Under the pieces are notes generated by a model. It saw only the letters and a program-made list of their open reading frames with translations, had not been told where the DNA came from and made no database searches. A stretch of 64,000 nt of DNA from assembly GCA_965146665.1 (NCBI GenBank), contig CBCTHE010000005.1, positions 1 through 64,000 on the forward strand, written 5' to 3'. Shown piece after piece: positions 42,130 through 50,986 of this stretch. Both the position numbers and the translations under genes were made by a program. Each line of letters starts with the position of its first letter. Within the stretch, counting starts at the first letter, position 1. The stretch comes from Ructibacterium sp965146665. GTDB taxonomy: Bacteria; Bacillota; Clostridia; Monoglobales; Monoglobaceae.

Positions 42130-43881
42130 CTACTTTAGAAAATCAAACACCTCTTGTATATGATTAGGCATTTGCAAATCAGAGAGTTCTCCATTAACTA
42201 TATCTTTGCAGATAGTAAGCATATCTGTGGCTTTCGCTTCTCTCCACGCTATTTCCATTTGATCTTGAGTCATATCTTTCCATTCAAATATCTCGCCATA
42301 TTTATTCTTTAAAATATCATAGTTATTTCCTGTTTTTACAATCTCTGGTTCAAGCGTATACTCAGAAGTAGTTCTAATACAGATGGTTGTTCCATCATCA
42401 TATTCATCATGTTGCTTTTTGGCTTTTTCTTGAGCATCATAATCACGGATGATTCCCAGCTTATTCCCGGTATCCTTGTTAATTATTTTCCAGATTTTTA
42501 TTATCTCAATAAAACCTTTATGGAAGGAAAGCAATTCTATATCGTTTAATTCTTGCCTTGAATCTATATAGGCACGCAATAGCATTTCTTCTGATATTCC
42601 TTCAAACAGAATACATTTCTTCGAGAAAAACAGCTTAAACAAATCAAGATTTGGATTCTTTGTGAGGTAATCTCTTGCCGAGTTATCCAGTTCATCCATA
42701 AAGGAAAACGCTTGTCCATCATGCATAACCACAACATTTTTCAGATCCATTTTGTTTATAAATTCTGTGCTGTGTGTAGAATAGAATAGCTGCGAAGAAG
42801 GATTCTTTGCTGTAAACACCTTTAGAAAGCTCACCATAAGCCTAATGTTATTTATGCACAGATGTGCTTCAGGCTCTTCTATTGCAAGCACATTAAAAGC
42901 AACATCTATCTGTCTTCCTACGAGTGAATTTATTAAAACTAAAAGTAAAATGAGATTTCTATATCCAAGCCCTTGTAATGATAGTTCCTCGTCAGAATAA
43001 CCTAAACGGATGCTGTTTAATATGCTTTGCATTGGTGGCATATTAGGCAGTATTCTAATATGTGAGAAAAATTCCTTTGCATCAGCCAATTCAGACTCAT
43101 CCTGCCAATTAATCACGCTGTCCATATGGCTGACAGATTTTAGTTCTTCAAAAAAATGATTATATCCTTTTTCAATCTTCAGCTTGTCATCATCTGTCAA
43201 ACCTGTCTGTAACAGTTTCACCAGTGACTTTGAACCCAGGCGTTCTTTTGTTCTTGAAAATTCATCTCTTTCAGCTTCAAGTGTTACATATTTATATAGC
43301 TTTAGAACATCATATGCGACTGAACCCTTGCCCGGAACGCTTACCGAATATGAGTAACACTCTGTTGGTAGCAAATTCATCTTTACTGTGCTTATTGATT
43401 GCATGTCTAAAGCTCCAGTTTCATCAGACAAAACTTTTTTTACAATACCATAGATATCATCAACCTTTGAAGGCTTGTATTCATACCTAAGACCATATTG
43501 TATCTGATCATTTTCTAAGCAAAAACTCAAATCTTTTACAAAGTAGCCTTCGGTTTTTTCAGGCTTCAAATGCACCTCAACAGTCACAACGGGCAAATGT
43601 GTGGTGAACTCGGCACAAGAAATCGTACCATCCATTATTGCTACTTGATTATCAATAATGTATTGATAATACTCACTTTTCGCCACATCATTAATATCTG
43701 CCCAAGATAAATTCTTGCTTGAAAACCCTGATTCCTCAGACAAAAAAGGGAATGTTATTGCCTTAAGGAGATTAGTTTTACCACTGTTATTCTCGCCAAT
43801 TAAAGCTACTGTATCATTTAAGTGAATATCGATTTCCTTTAAATTTCTGTAGTTTTTTATTATCAACCTTGATATTTTCAA
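42130..43881 (-). CDS. gajA: Gabija protein GajA (OLD-family ATPase-nuclease)
   Basis: A 583-residue OLD-type protein, close to the usual GajA size. ABC-type ATPase: Walker A GENNSGKT at residues 29-36 and Walker B LAIEEPEAHL near 335. The C-terminal TOPRIM nuclease has the acidic residue in ILFEGISEEML and the DxD in GIIRDYDAQEKA. The start is TTG behind GGGAGG at 7 nt. Paired with the UvrD-like gene this matches the two-gene Gabija anti-phage system. A generic OLD/UvrD pair is the alternative name for the same arrangement. Confidence 0.85.
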   Translation of the reverse strand: MKISRLIIKNYRNLKEIDIHLNDTVALIGENNSGKTNLLKAITFPFLSEESGFSSKNLSWADINDVAKSEYYQYIIDNQVAIMDGTISCAEFTTHLPVVTVEVHLKPEKTEGYFVKDLSFCLENDQIQYGLRYEYKPSKVDDIYGIVKKVLSDETGALDMQSISTVKMNLLPTECYSYSVSVPGKGSVAYDVLKLYKYVTLEAERDEFSRTKERLGSKSLVKLLQTGLTDDDKLKIEKGYNHFFEELKSVSHMDSVINWQDESELADAKEFFSHIRILPNMPPMQSILNSIRLGYSDEELSLQGLGYRNLILLLVLINSLVGRQIDVAFNVLAIEEPEAHLCINNIRLMVSFLKVFTAKNPSSQLFYSTHSTEFINKMDLKNVVVMHDGQAFSFMDELDNSARDYLTKNPNLDLFKLFFSKKCILFEGISEEMLLRAYIDSRQELNDIELLSFHKGFIEIIKIWKIINKDTGNKLGIIRDYDAQEKAKKQHDEYDDGTTICIRTTSEYTLEPEIVKTGNNYDILKNKYGEIFEWKDMTQDQMEIAWREAKATDMLTICKDIVNGELSDLQMPNHIQEVFDFLK

Positions 43882-44296
43882 AGGATAACCTCCCTATATA
43901 ATCTTCTGTATTTGCCAAAAAACTTGTTCGGATTTAGATAAATTCATCTGTTGTCTAGCTTTCTCTGACACATTAACACAAATATGACCATGTGTTTCTC
44001 ATTATTGCTATAATGTGAATCAAATTCTTTTCAATAATTATTTTAATTATATCATATTTCGTCATAATATTCAATTGACAAATTACCAGAAATATGAACA
44101 TGCTTTATGCCACATACGCCAAACAGCTTTCTTGCATATCGGGTTTGGGCAGCGCCCAATATTCAAACCCTTTGTGTACACAAAGGGGAAGCTTGCCGTC
44201 ATGAAAATGACGTAGATTTACCCTTTCGCATAGTGTGTTCCGCCTATTATTTTGCCTCTGACATCGGTAAAACAGAAGAAAAAAATAAGGCGTACA
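43882..44296. other. Intergenic region with oriT-like repeats
   Basis: No gene is seen. A leftward promoter for gajA may lie at about 44000-44060, where AT-rich boxes occur, but I cannot fix it. The palindrome and hairpin at 44168-44212 are the main structure. Confidence 0.5.
44168..44212. other. Palindrome and hairpin, candidate oriT of element B
   Basis: CCCTTTGTGTACACAAAGGG (44168-44187) is a perfect 20-bp palindrome. Next to it CGTCAT (44197-44202) and ATGACG (44207-44212) form a hairpin with a GAAA loop. Layout and neighbourhood (replication and MobC-like genes) suggest an origin of transfer or replication. No relaxase is present to test the idea. Confidence 0.4.
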
Positions 44297-44860
44297 TTAA
44301 TCACCTGTACGCCTTAGGATGTTGCTTATAGTGGATTTCCCCCAATGCGATTGTGTTTCATCGGTCATAATGGTGGCGATTTGAGCTAACGACTTGCCGG
44401 ACTGGCGCAGTTCCAATATCCGCGCGACTTCCTCGGCGGTTCCGCGTTCTTTTCGCCCAGCGCCAAGAGGATTTTTAGCATCAAGCCGTAATTGCTCTAT
44501 TTCGGACTGCAACGCCGCGATTTCATGCCTTAGACGTGACAATTCCTTTTCATGCTCATTTTTTGCAAGCTGTAAATCAAATTCCGAAACCGTGTTTTTA
44601 TAGTACAGTTTTAGTTCCCGGACACGTTCCACGGCGGTGCAGTATTGATTTTGGGCGTCCTTCAATTGATTTCTCAGGTCGCTGATTTCAATTTTCAAGC
44701 CATACACATCATCATATCCGGCTATATCTGCCACTTCTTGCAGTTTTTTGTATTTGCTCTGCAAATCTGAATATTGCTCGTTTAGTTGATGGTAAGCGGC
44801 AGTATAGCCGCAAATATCAAGAAACCAATCAACAAACCATTCCCACAGTTTTTTCAGCAT
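44297..44860 (-). CDS. Coiled-coil protein with C-terminal HTH
   Basis: A 187-residue protein. An aromatic start (MLKKLWEWFVDWFLDICGY) is followed by about 110 residues of heptad-like coiled coil (NEHEKELSRLRHEIAALQSE) and a C-terminal helix-turn-helix of the resolvase type (EEVARILELRQSGKSLAQIA). It looks like a dimeric DNA-binding protein, maybe for replication or segregation. ATG follows GGAGGTG and abuts the stop of the previous gene (TAGATG). Confidence 0.55.
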   Translation of the reverse strand: MLKKLWEWFVDWFLDICGYTAAYHQLNEQYSDLQSKYKKLQEVADIAGYDDVYGLKIEISDLRNQLKDAQNQYCTAVERVRELKLYYKNTVSEFDLQLAKNEHEKELSRLRHEIAALQSEIEQLRLDAKNPLGAGRKERGTAEEVARILELRQSGKSLAQIATIMTDETQSHWGKSTISNILRRTGD

Positions 44861-45616
44861 CTAAAACACCTCCGTGCGCTGACATTGTAAATCAAAGGCT
44901 TCCGCCTGACACATTTCGTTATAAAGCAGTGATGTTAGAAAATTCAAAGGATTTTTAGGCAGTTGCTTTTGATATTTATCAAAAGCGGAACAGACAATTT
45001 CCAACGATAGCTTTCTTAATCGTTTTCTTACGGCAAGCTGTGGTTGGTCAACGCCATAAACTTTTATATACGGAGCCGCATACATTCTGCGGATCACCTC
45101 TTCAAAAAGCTCACTGTCAGTTTTATTGTCAAAAATATCAAGCTCCAATTTTTCTATGATTCCGTCTATCTCTTCCTGCTCACTGATTGATAGATGGATA
45201 TTGTTAAAAGATTTAGTATTTTTAGATTCATATAGTTCGTGTGCACCTGATGCACCACCCTGTGCAGGAGATTCACTATCGGGTAGTGCAGGACATTCAC
45301 CACCTTGTGCATCAGATGCACCAACGGTAACAATTTCATAAATATTGCTTTGGTTCTTACCTTTTTTATTTTTCCGCCGAGTGACAAGGATATATCCTTT
45401 ATTTTCAAGCTGTTTTATAATGATTTTCGCCTGACGCTCACTGCAACAGGCCTCGGTCGCAATGGTCTTATACGATGGAAAGCACCCCTTGTTTTGATTG
45501 GCATGACTGCATAGCACGATGTAAATCATTTTTTCATAAACCGACAAATTGGTATTTTGGATGATATTATTTGCTATTTGGGTAAAAGGTACTGCATATG
45601 TGATGTCCAAACACAT
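44861..45616 (-). CDS. Replication-initiator-like winged-helix protein
   Basis: A 251-residue protein. Residues 25-90 form a winged helix (SVYEKMIYIVLCSHANQNKGCFP, given in parts: SVYEKMIYIVLCSH and CCSERQAKIIIKQLENKGYI) as in HTH_36/phage replisome organisers. After a Gly/Pro/Ser linker a second helical region follows (LSLEIVCSAFDKYQKQLPK). It likely binds the element origin. The ATG is close to GGAGG; a TTG two codons later would be better spaced. Confidence 0.6.
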   Translation of the reverse strand: MCLDITYAVPFTQIANNIIQNTNLSVYEKMIYIVLCSHANQNKGCFPSYKTIATEACCSERQAKIIIKQLENKGYILVTRRKNKKGKNQSNIYEIVTVGASDAQGGECPALPDSESPAQGGASGAHELYESKNTKSFNNIHLSISEQEEIDGIIEKLELDIFDNKTDSELFEEVIRRMYAAPYIKVYGVDQPQLAVRKRLRKLSLEIVCSAFDKYQKQLPKNPLNFLTSLLYNEMCQAEAFDLQCQRTEVF

Positions 45617-45683
45617 CGCCTCCGTTCTTTTTTAATTTTTGTACGATAAAGGACAGTACCAAAATTGATACTGTCCCATGAAA

Positions 45684-46016
45684 TCAAGCGTATATTATTT
45701 CGTTTAAAGCAAATTCCTCCGCATAGGCTCTTGCCTGATTGCGGCGTTTCGCTGTTTCAATAAAATTGCCATGTGGTAATGGATATCTTTTAAAATACGC
45801 CTTTTCCAAATCGTCTATCATTTGATATGTACGGTCGTTTATATCAATCAGATAATCGTATAACCTGTTTTCAACAAGCAATCTGAAAAGCAATTCCTCA
45901 TTATATTCTTTCAGGTATTGCAGCCGCATTCGACCGTATTTACCAAATTCAGTCTCGTCATAATTTGGAATGATTTTAGGATACATCAGCCCATCAAGTT
46001 CAATATACTCAATCAT
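45684..46016 (-). CDS. TnpV family protein (element B)
   Basis: A 110-residue TnpV: IEYIELDGLMYPKIIP at the start, FGKYGRMRLQYLKEYNEELLF in the middle as two parts FGKYGRMRLQYLKEY and NEELLF. It overlaps the HTH gene by 8 nt. ATG 46016 follows GAGG. It holds the same place as the TnpV gene in element A (32417-32791) but is clearly diverged. Confidence 0.75.
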   Translation of the reverse strand: MIEYIELDGLMYPKIIPNYDETEFGKYGRMRLQYLKEYNEELLFRLLVENRLYDYLIDINDRTYQMIDDLEKAYFKRYPLPHGNFIETAKRRNQARAYAEEFALNEIIYA

Positions 46017-46521
46017 TTTGCAAAACCTCGCTTTCAAATTTTTCAAGCAGTTCCTTATGCCTATCGGATTTCATTGGATTTGTAACAGCGTGCTTGCTGA
46101 CCATAAAAGCAATCAGATATTTTTTAGGTACAAAATTCTTTTTAGCAGGGCTCAAGGATTGCAGCTTCCCATACATAATCCAATCATTGATACAACTTTT
46201 TGAATATCCGGTCAGGAAGGATATCTCTAAATTGGTTAGAACGTCCGGCTGCGCTTTCATTTCTTCCTCGTAGAACTTTTTTAGCTTTCTGACATAGATT
46301 TCATCCTGATACTGCAAATTTCTCAATTGATACATATATCGCAAAACCGAGTCACGCTCAATCCGGTAAATTGAAAATAACCGTTCATAATTGATTTTTC
46401 CTGAATTCAGCCATTTATAGACGGTATTTTTGCCAATCCGGCACATTTGCATCATTTGCACCGTATCAATGACCTCCGGAAAACTCCTTATTTCCCTATC
46501 AAAATGCTTTTTGTAACTCAT
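46009..46521 (-). CDS. Double helix-turn-helix protein at right end of element B
   Basis: A 170-residue protein with two DNA-binding blocks: residues 14-45 (VIDTVQMMQMCRIGKNTVYK) and about 85-120 (LTNLEISFLTGYSKSCINDW), as in the element A counterpart at 33243-33833. I start at ATG 46521 after GAGAGTGA; a TTG seven codons earlier is possible. It faces inwards from the right end. Confidence 0.65.
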   Translation of the reverse strand: MSYKKHFDREIRSFPEVIDTVQMMQMCRIGKNTVYKWLNSGKINYERLFSIYRIERDSVLRYMYQLRNLQYQDEIYVRKLKKFYEEEMKAQPDVLTNLEISFLTGYSKSCINDWIMYGKLQSLSPAKKNFVPKKYLIAFMVSKHAVTNPMKSDRHKELLEKFESEVLQND

Positions 46522-46726
46522 ATTTTCATCACTCTCTAACAATCGAATTTATCAGTGGCTAAATAACTATGCTCCCAATACCCTATTGTTCTCCATCGCC
46601 GTTTCCCTTTGCTGCGCGGTTTTTCAGCAATGCCGTGACGTTTTTGGTGTGTTTCAAACACCACATCATTCTCCGCAAATTTTACTTTTTTCAGAAATGA
46701 TAGATTTTTCATAAATAATGCCTGAT
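46522..46726. other. Right-end non-coding stretch of element B
   Basis: A leftward 67-codon frame (46739-46536) is open here with GGAGGG upstream, but its composition is unremarkable and it overlaps the arm repeats, so I leave it uncalled. It may be leader sequence for the HTH gene. Confidence 0.35.
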
Positions 46727-46756
46727 TTCCCTCCAACATCCCTCCGAGTTCCCTCC
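46727..46756 (+). repeat. Right arm-type sites of element B
   Basis: TTCCCTCC at 46727-46734 and 46749-46756 with ATCCCTCC at 46738-46745, regularly 11 bp apart. They match the left pair at 34192-34211. Confidence 0.6.
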
Positions 46757-46826
46757 AAAAGCTTTAAAAACAAACCAACTTTTCAGATTCCGTATGTTTC
46801 TGTCACAATGGGCAAAAAAATGAAAA

Positions 46827-46867
46827 AGCAGCCGAAAACCCTTGTGCTATCAAGGTTTTCGGCTGCT
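46827..46867. terminator. Strong hairpin near the right end of B
   Basis: AGCAGCCGAAAACC and GGTTTTCGGCTGCT with inner TTG/CAA pair perfectly. A runs on the left and T-rich sequence on the right suit termination in both directions, shielding the element from the host. Confidence 0.8.
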
Positions 46868-46931
46868 CTTGACTTCTCTTTTTTTCTGTCAAATACCACC
46901 ATTTCACCCTAAGGTGTAATAATTCGAAATC

Positions 46932-46988
46932 ACTCGAAATCGTTTTGTCCGAAAGGGCACGTGGGTTCGAATCCCACCTTCTCCGCCA
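46932..46988 (+). pseudogene. 3' half of split tRNA-Ser(CGA), with attR core
   Basis: Starts with the core ACTCGAAAT, then TCGTT (3' side of the anticodon stem), a variable arm GTCC/GGGC, the T arm GTGGG/CCCAC around TTCGAAT, CTTCTCC (acceptor), G and CCA. It completes the 5' half at 10418-10458. A promoter is no longer next to it. Confidence 0.9.
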
Positions 46989-47024
46989 AAAAAGCCTTAA
47001 AACACTGATGTTTCAAGGCTTTTT
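46989..47024 (+). terminator. Terminator of the host tRNA-Ser
   Basis: AGCCTT..AAACA and TGTTT..AAGGCT pair and are followed by TTTTT, directly after the tRNA 3' half. It presumably belonged to the intact host gene. Confidence 0.75.
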
Positions 47025-47152
47025 ACTTTTCGATTCTCCCATTTCATTTTTTGACATTTTTGCTGTCAAGACCGATTTAAAAATGAAAGGAAAGGGCGAT
47101 TAAATTTTGCATGTATTGAAAATGTATCAGTTGCCTTGTTCACAAAGAATGT

Positions 47153-47481
47153 TCACAATGTGCTGTTTCTGCTTGGTGTATTCTTTTCTCTCTTTGAGTC
47201 GGCAACGCCCGCCTTTGATATTGATTACTGTACAATGCGGGAAAACTCTGGCCAGAATTGCCAAGGCAATGGTAACATCAGCAAACACCTCGTCCCACGT
47301 GCGCTTTCTTTAACTGCTCTATCAGCGTGTGGCAGTTTATGCAGTAAATTAAAAATCTATGTTTTCTCTCTTCCTTTCCCAAAACAGTGGCAAGGTGCGT
47401 TTTGCCTGTTCCGGGCAGTTCTAAAAACACAACATTTTCCGCACTTTCAGAAACCGTATGGTATGGTACACATTCATCCAT
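47153..47481 (-). pseudogene. IS21 istB remnant with internal deletion
   Basis: The N-terminal part reads ENVVFLELPGTGKTHLATVLG (as two parts, ENVVFLELPGTG and KTHLATVLG), then HTLIEQLKKAH, all typical for IstB, the ATPase helper of IS21. The frame then jumps by one base to WDEVFADVTIALAILARV and HCTVINIKGGRCRLKE, the IstB C-terminus. The Walker B part is missing. No istA or IS ends are seen. Confidence 0.8.
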
Positions 47482-47600
47482 CTGCTGTTTGTACCTAGAC
47501 GGCTGAAAAGAAAAGCCGAACTCAGCAAATCATTTTCTAATTGGAACTACTCCATAAAAAACATCCTTATATTGCTGCGGCAAATGTGAATCCATCTTCT

Positions 47601-48113
47601 TTACAGATGAAATAGTTTCCATTTTCCAATCAGCGGCAGGTCCTTTGCCTTCCCCTGCACCGCGTTGACAATGCCAATAACCGCCCAGATAAAGAGCAGA
47701 ATACTGGCCACCCAGCTCAAGGTGTGGACCGCGGTGGCACCAATACCGAACATCGCTCCCCGCAGCACTGTATACAGAATCTTAAATACAATTTCCTTGG
47801 CCGCGCCGAGGATAAACAACAGAAAGCCCTGTTCTGTATGGAATCTGGCGAACGGCGATTTCCTCGCCGCCAGCAGCGGGATCAGCACAAGGATCCCCAG
47901 ATAGGCCAGCACCGCATAGATCTTGTTATCCCGAATATCCGCCGGATCAAAGGACGCGGTATAGTCCTCCGCATCCAGTATCTGCTCATAATTGACACTG
48001 CCGTCCCGGCGTGAACCGCCGGCGGTGCCGTTCATGCCCGAGTCCGCGCCGCATGCCGTACAGTAGCGCATTCCCTCCGGTATTTCCTGTCCGCATTTTC
48101 TGCAATATGCCAT
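47601..48113 (-). CDS. Zinc-ribbon membrane protein (DUF4870-like)
   Basis: A 170-residue protein. Residues 1-22 are a zinc ribbon (YCRKCGQEIPEGMRYCTACG). After an acidic linker three to four membrane helices follow (KIYAVLAYLGILVLIPLLA, then FLLFILGAAKEIVFKILY and WVASILLFIWAVIGIV). The pattern FARFHTEQGFLLF is typical for DUF4870 proteins. The role is unknown. It lies 35 nt after the DNRLRE gene's stop on the same strand's upstream side. Confidence 0.75.
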   Translation of the reverse strand: MAYCRKCGQEIPEGMRYCTACGADSGMNGTAGGSRRDGSVNYEQILDAEDYTASFDPADIRDNKIYAVLAYLGILVLIPLLAARKSPFARFHTEQGFLLFILGAAKEIVFKILYTVLRGAMFGIGATAVHTLSWVASILLFIWAVIGIVNAVQGKAKDLPLIGKWKLFHL

Positions 48114-48148
48114 TCACCTTTTCCTCCCCGTGTTCATTATCCGCCAGA

Positions 48149-50986
48149 CTATGGAAGTTCAAATTTGGCAGTCATGGTCTGCGGCCCATATTCCTGCGGC
48201 TCCACAAAAATCTTCAGGGTCTGCCCCGGCCGCGCCGTCAAAATTTCCGGATCAAAGGCAATCTCATATTCCCCTCGCCCCGGGACCACGGTAATGCTCT
48301 GGCTCTCCATGCCGGCCAAGATCCCGCGCTCATAAATGCCGCAGACTACATTCAGCGTCTCCTCCGCATCCGGTTCCTTCCCCACATTTTTAACCGTCAC
48401 TGAGGCAATGGGCAAGTCCCTTGTGAGCTTCACATGAGAGATGGATTTTCCATTGATCCCGCTGACCCGCCAATCGGAAAAATACAGGGGATCCGCCAAA
48501 AAGGCCAGAACCATGGTTTCACCCGGTTCTACCACTGCCGCTTTGCCGTCCTGAAGCTGGACCTCTGCCGGCAATACGCTGTCGTCCGCCATCTCCCCGT
48601 CCCGCAGAAAGCTGTAGTAGGTACCGCTTACCAAATCGCGGTATACGCCGGAAAGATTCTGTTCTTCCCACGGAAGCGCTGCCGCACCGGCGGTTTCCTG
48701 ATTCTGGAACACCTGATAGGTGCCATAGTCCACAGCGGTGAGTTTTCCATAATAATTTCGGGCGCGGGCCTGACTGTAGGTATCATAATACAATGCATTT
48801 CGGTGGACCTCCGCATACTCCCCTTCTCTTGGCATAGATACCGCGATCTGGTCGCCTCCATCCCGGAAAAGTACCGTATGGGTATCCTGGTCAATCCAGG
48901 TATATGTCTTTTCCTCCGGTACATCAGCTGCCGGAGGCTCCTGGGGCATTTCCCCGGGGAGTTCCCAAACCGGCTGCTGTGTCACCAAATACAGCCGTTT
49001 CAGGAATTTATAGAAGGAAGTATCAGCCATAGGCGTCTTTCCGGCCACCATTTCCCCCTGCTCCGCAAAGGCCAGCGGGTCGAAATATGGCGTCTGGGTC
49101 ATATAGGCCCCGTAGATATTCTGCGGCTCTGTGTCCTCTGCCGCTGAAACAGTGCCGTTTGTAAGCCTGAGGCTGACAAAATCCCGGCCCTGTGTGTAAT
49201 CTCTGGGAATCGGATAGGTCTGATAGAGGAAACCCTCCTCAGCCTCCGGCGTATCTCCCGTTCCGCCGAGCAGTATGGGCGCCGCGTCCTTTTCCTGCAG
49301 ACTTTGAATCACCAGGTTTGATGCCGGAATATCCCCTTCCCAGGTCTTAAGGGTCAGGTAGTTCTGCGCATCCGGGTCACAGGCCAGATTCAGCACCATG
49401 GCCCCGTCCGTTTCCAGCGCGCGGAAGGAGAAACTCTTTCCGGCGATCCACCGGCTCCGCGCCGGCGCCCCGGCGGCTTCCAGCCGCTGCTGTGTTTCAC
49501 TTGCCGCCGTCCCGATATGAACCATGTCCGTGAACGCTTCGTCCGCATAATCGGGTGCGTCCTCAGGCAGAATGGTCAGGAAAAAGCTCCGCTCTCTGCT
49601 GTAGCCGCCTGATGTGATAACCGCGGTTGCGCGGATTTTTCGGGCGGGTTCAAACCACTGCGGTCTCTGGACTATTCCGGATGGGCTGACCGCGTCCCGC
49701 AGAACCGTACCGGTATCCGCGTCCGCCGCACGCCAGCTGAGCGACGCGCGGGTTCCGTCCGCAGCTGTATAGGCCCCCAGCAGATTCTCTGTGATTGCTG
49801 TCAGCTCCGCATTTTGATCCAGCGCGTGAACCGACGCCTCCACGGCGGCCTGCACGCGGGCATCATCTGACACCCGGATCTCCAGCCGCGGCGCGTCACG
49901 GCCCTCCGCCTTAAAGGTGACCAGGCCATCTTCGCCGCCCGTAATCCGCAGTGTCAGAGCCGTATCTCCCCGATCATAGGCATCATTGATCACATCTGTC
50001 AGATCAATGCCCCGCAGTCTTCCGGCCTCTGGCACCTTTGTGCTGTAAGCCAGTATTTCCTCACCCTGCGGCCGCTCCTCATAGGAAATATTCTCACGGC
50101 TCCAATCCGTATTCCTGACCTGATATACCTTCAGTTCAGCACCTTCCTCCGCCTCAAGCATCTCCAGCTTGAGCTGGGCCAGATACATGGCCCCCTGGAT
50201 ATTGGCAGGGTTCAGCTGGAATTTCAAATAGGTTTCCCGGCCTTTCCCGGCCGCAAATATCTCCTCCTGGGTCTGCGCCCCCAGCGTCACACTGGTGTCC
50301 AGCCAGGACTTGACAAGATCCGGCTGATCCGGATCCGCGGCGTCACCGGTCACCACCTTCAGGCAGGGCCGGTAGGCTTTGTCCTCATAATCCGTCCCCG
50401 CAAACACCGCCGCAATGGACGTACCCGACGCATCCAGATGCAGGGAAACAGAGGTTCTGCCATCCTCAATCCATTTCTTCACATATTCGGTCATATCCAG
50501 CTCGACCAGAGCATTGCGGGCATTTCGGCTGTCAACCGCCGTTTCAGCCAGCTTGATCTCTCCCAGCACAGGCGGCCTGCTCTGATAGGTCATGCTCTCA
50601 TTCCAGGCATTGTCCGGCATGAGCCAGAGCCGAACCGGTACGGCGCCCTCACCGCCGCCCCGCACCACGGCCAGGCGCAGTTTCGCCTCATGGACATCCG
50701 CTGTGTCCTTGTCCAAAAGACTGGACAGATCAAAGCGCAGATACGTGTCATAGCTGTCGCCCACCATCTGCAGGCCCGGGGCAATCTGGCTCCCGGACAG
50801 GCCCTGTTCATCCAATTTGGCTGACACAAAAGTTTCCGCCGCAGGGGACAGCCGCAGAAATTCACCCTCCGCGCTGACGGTCGTTGGTCTGGAAATCATG
50901 CCGACCGGAACAACACCCAACAGCATAACACTTGCAATTAAAATAACCGCCAGCTTCTTCATGCCTGAAAACAGAAGTTCCTTCAT
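48149..50986 (-). CDS. Large secreted DNRLRE-domain protein
   Basis: A 945-residue exported protein. A signal peptide (KKLAVILIASVMLLGVVPVG) is followed by two DNRLRE/CBM96-like beta domains: residues 40-215 (SYDTYLRFDLSSLLD, then VKKWIEDGRTSVSLHLD) and about 225-385 (ETYLKFQLNPANIQGAMYL as ETYLKFQLNPANIQG). An Ig-like unit follows (LLGAYTAADGTRASLSW), then about 450 residues without a clear family. CBM96-like domains often sit on polysaccharide-active proteins, so cell-surface glycan work is plausible. No anchor motif is seen. Start at ATG 50986; ATG 50962 also fits. Confidence 0.75.
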   Translation of the reverse strand: MKELLFSGMKKLAVILIASVMLLGVVPVGMISRPTTVSAEGEFLRLSPAAETFVSAKLDEQGLSGSQIAPGLQMVGDSYDTYLRFDLSSLLDKDTADVHEAKLRLAVVRGGGEGAVPVRLWLMPDNAWNESMTYQSRPPVLGEIKLAETAVDSRNARNALVELDMTEYVKKWIEDGRTSVSLHLDASGTSIAAVFAGTDYEDKAYRPCLKVVTGDAADPDQPDLVKSWLDTSVTLGAQTQEEIFAAGKGRETYLKFQLNPANIQGAMYLAQLKLEMLEAEEGAELKVYQVRNTDWSRENISYEERPQGEEILAYSTKVPEAGRLRGIDLTDVINDAYDRGDTALTLRITGGEDGLVTFKAEGRDAPRLEIRVSDDARVQAAVEASVHALDQNAELTAITENLLGAYTAADGTRASLSWRAADADTGTVLRDAVSPSGIVQRPQWFEPARKIRATAVITSGGYSRERSFFLTILPEDAPDYADEAFTDMVHIGTAASETQQRLEAAGAPARSRWIAGKSFSFRALETDGAMVLNLACDPDAQNYLTLKTWEGDIPASNLVIQSLQEKDAAPILLGGTGDTPEAEEGFLYQTYPIPRDYTQGRDFVSLRLTNGTVSAAEDTEPQNIYGAYMTQTPYFDPLAFAEQGEMVAGKTPMADTSFYKFLKRLYLVTQQPVWELPGEMPQEPPAADVPEEKTYTWIDQDTHTVLFRDGGDQIAVSMPREGEYAEVHRNALYYDTYSQARARNYYGKLTAVDYGTYQVFQNQETAGAAALPWEEQNLSGVYRDLVSGTYYSFLRDGEMADDSVLPAEVQLQDGKAAVVEPGETMVLAFLADPLYFSDWRVSGINGKSISHVKLTRDLPIASVTVKNVGKEPDAEETLNVVCGIYERGILAGMESQSITVVPGRGEYEIAFDPEILTARPGQTLKIFVEPQEYGPQTMTAKFELP

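Larger units (their letters stand above)
34097..46940. mobile_element. Integrative element B, tRNA-Ser(CGA)-carrying, Gabija
   Basis: A 12.8-kb element bounded by the 9-bp core. It follows the plan of A: arm repeats, tRNA-Ser(CGA), integrase, excisionase-like gene at the left; HTH and TnpV genes and arm repeats at the right. Its middle holds a DUF3006/metallo-hydrolase operon, a second integrase type, a MobC-like remnant, Gabija genes, an oriT-like palindrome and a replication-initiator-like gene. The right core joins the 3' half of the host tRNA. Nearly all genes are leftward. Confidence 0.83.

Noticed and set aside
46536..46739. 67-codon minus-strand frame at the right end of B
   Set aside because: It overlaps the arm repeats and has no recognised domain; GGAGGG may be coincidence with the repeats.
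10450..46940. A single 36.5-kb element
   Set aside because: A third core, a second tRNA-integrase left end and a second right-end gene set at 32.4-34.3 kb show two units.
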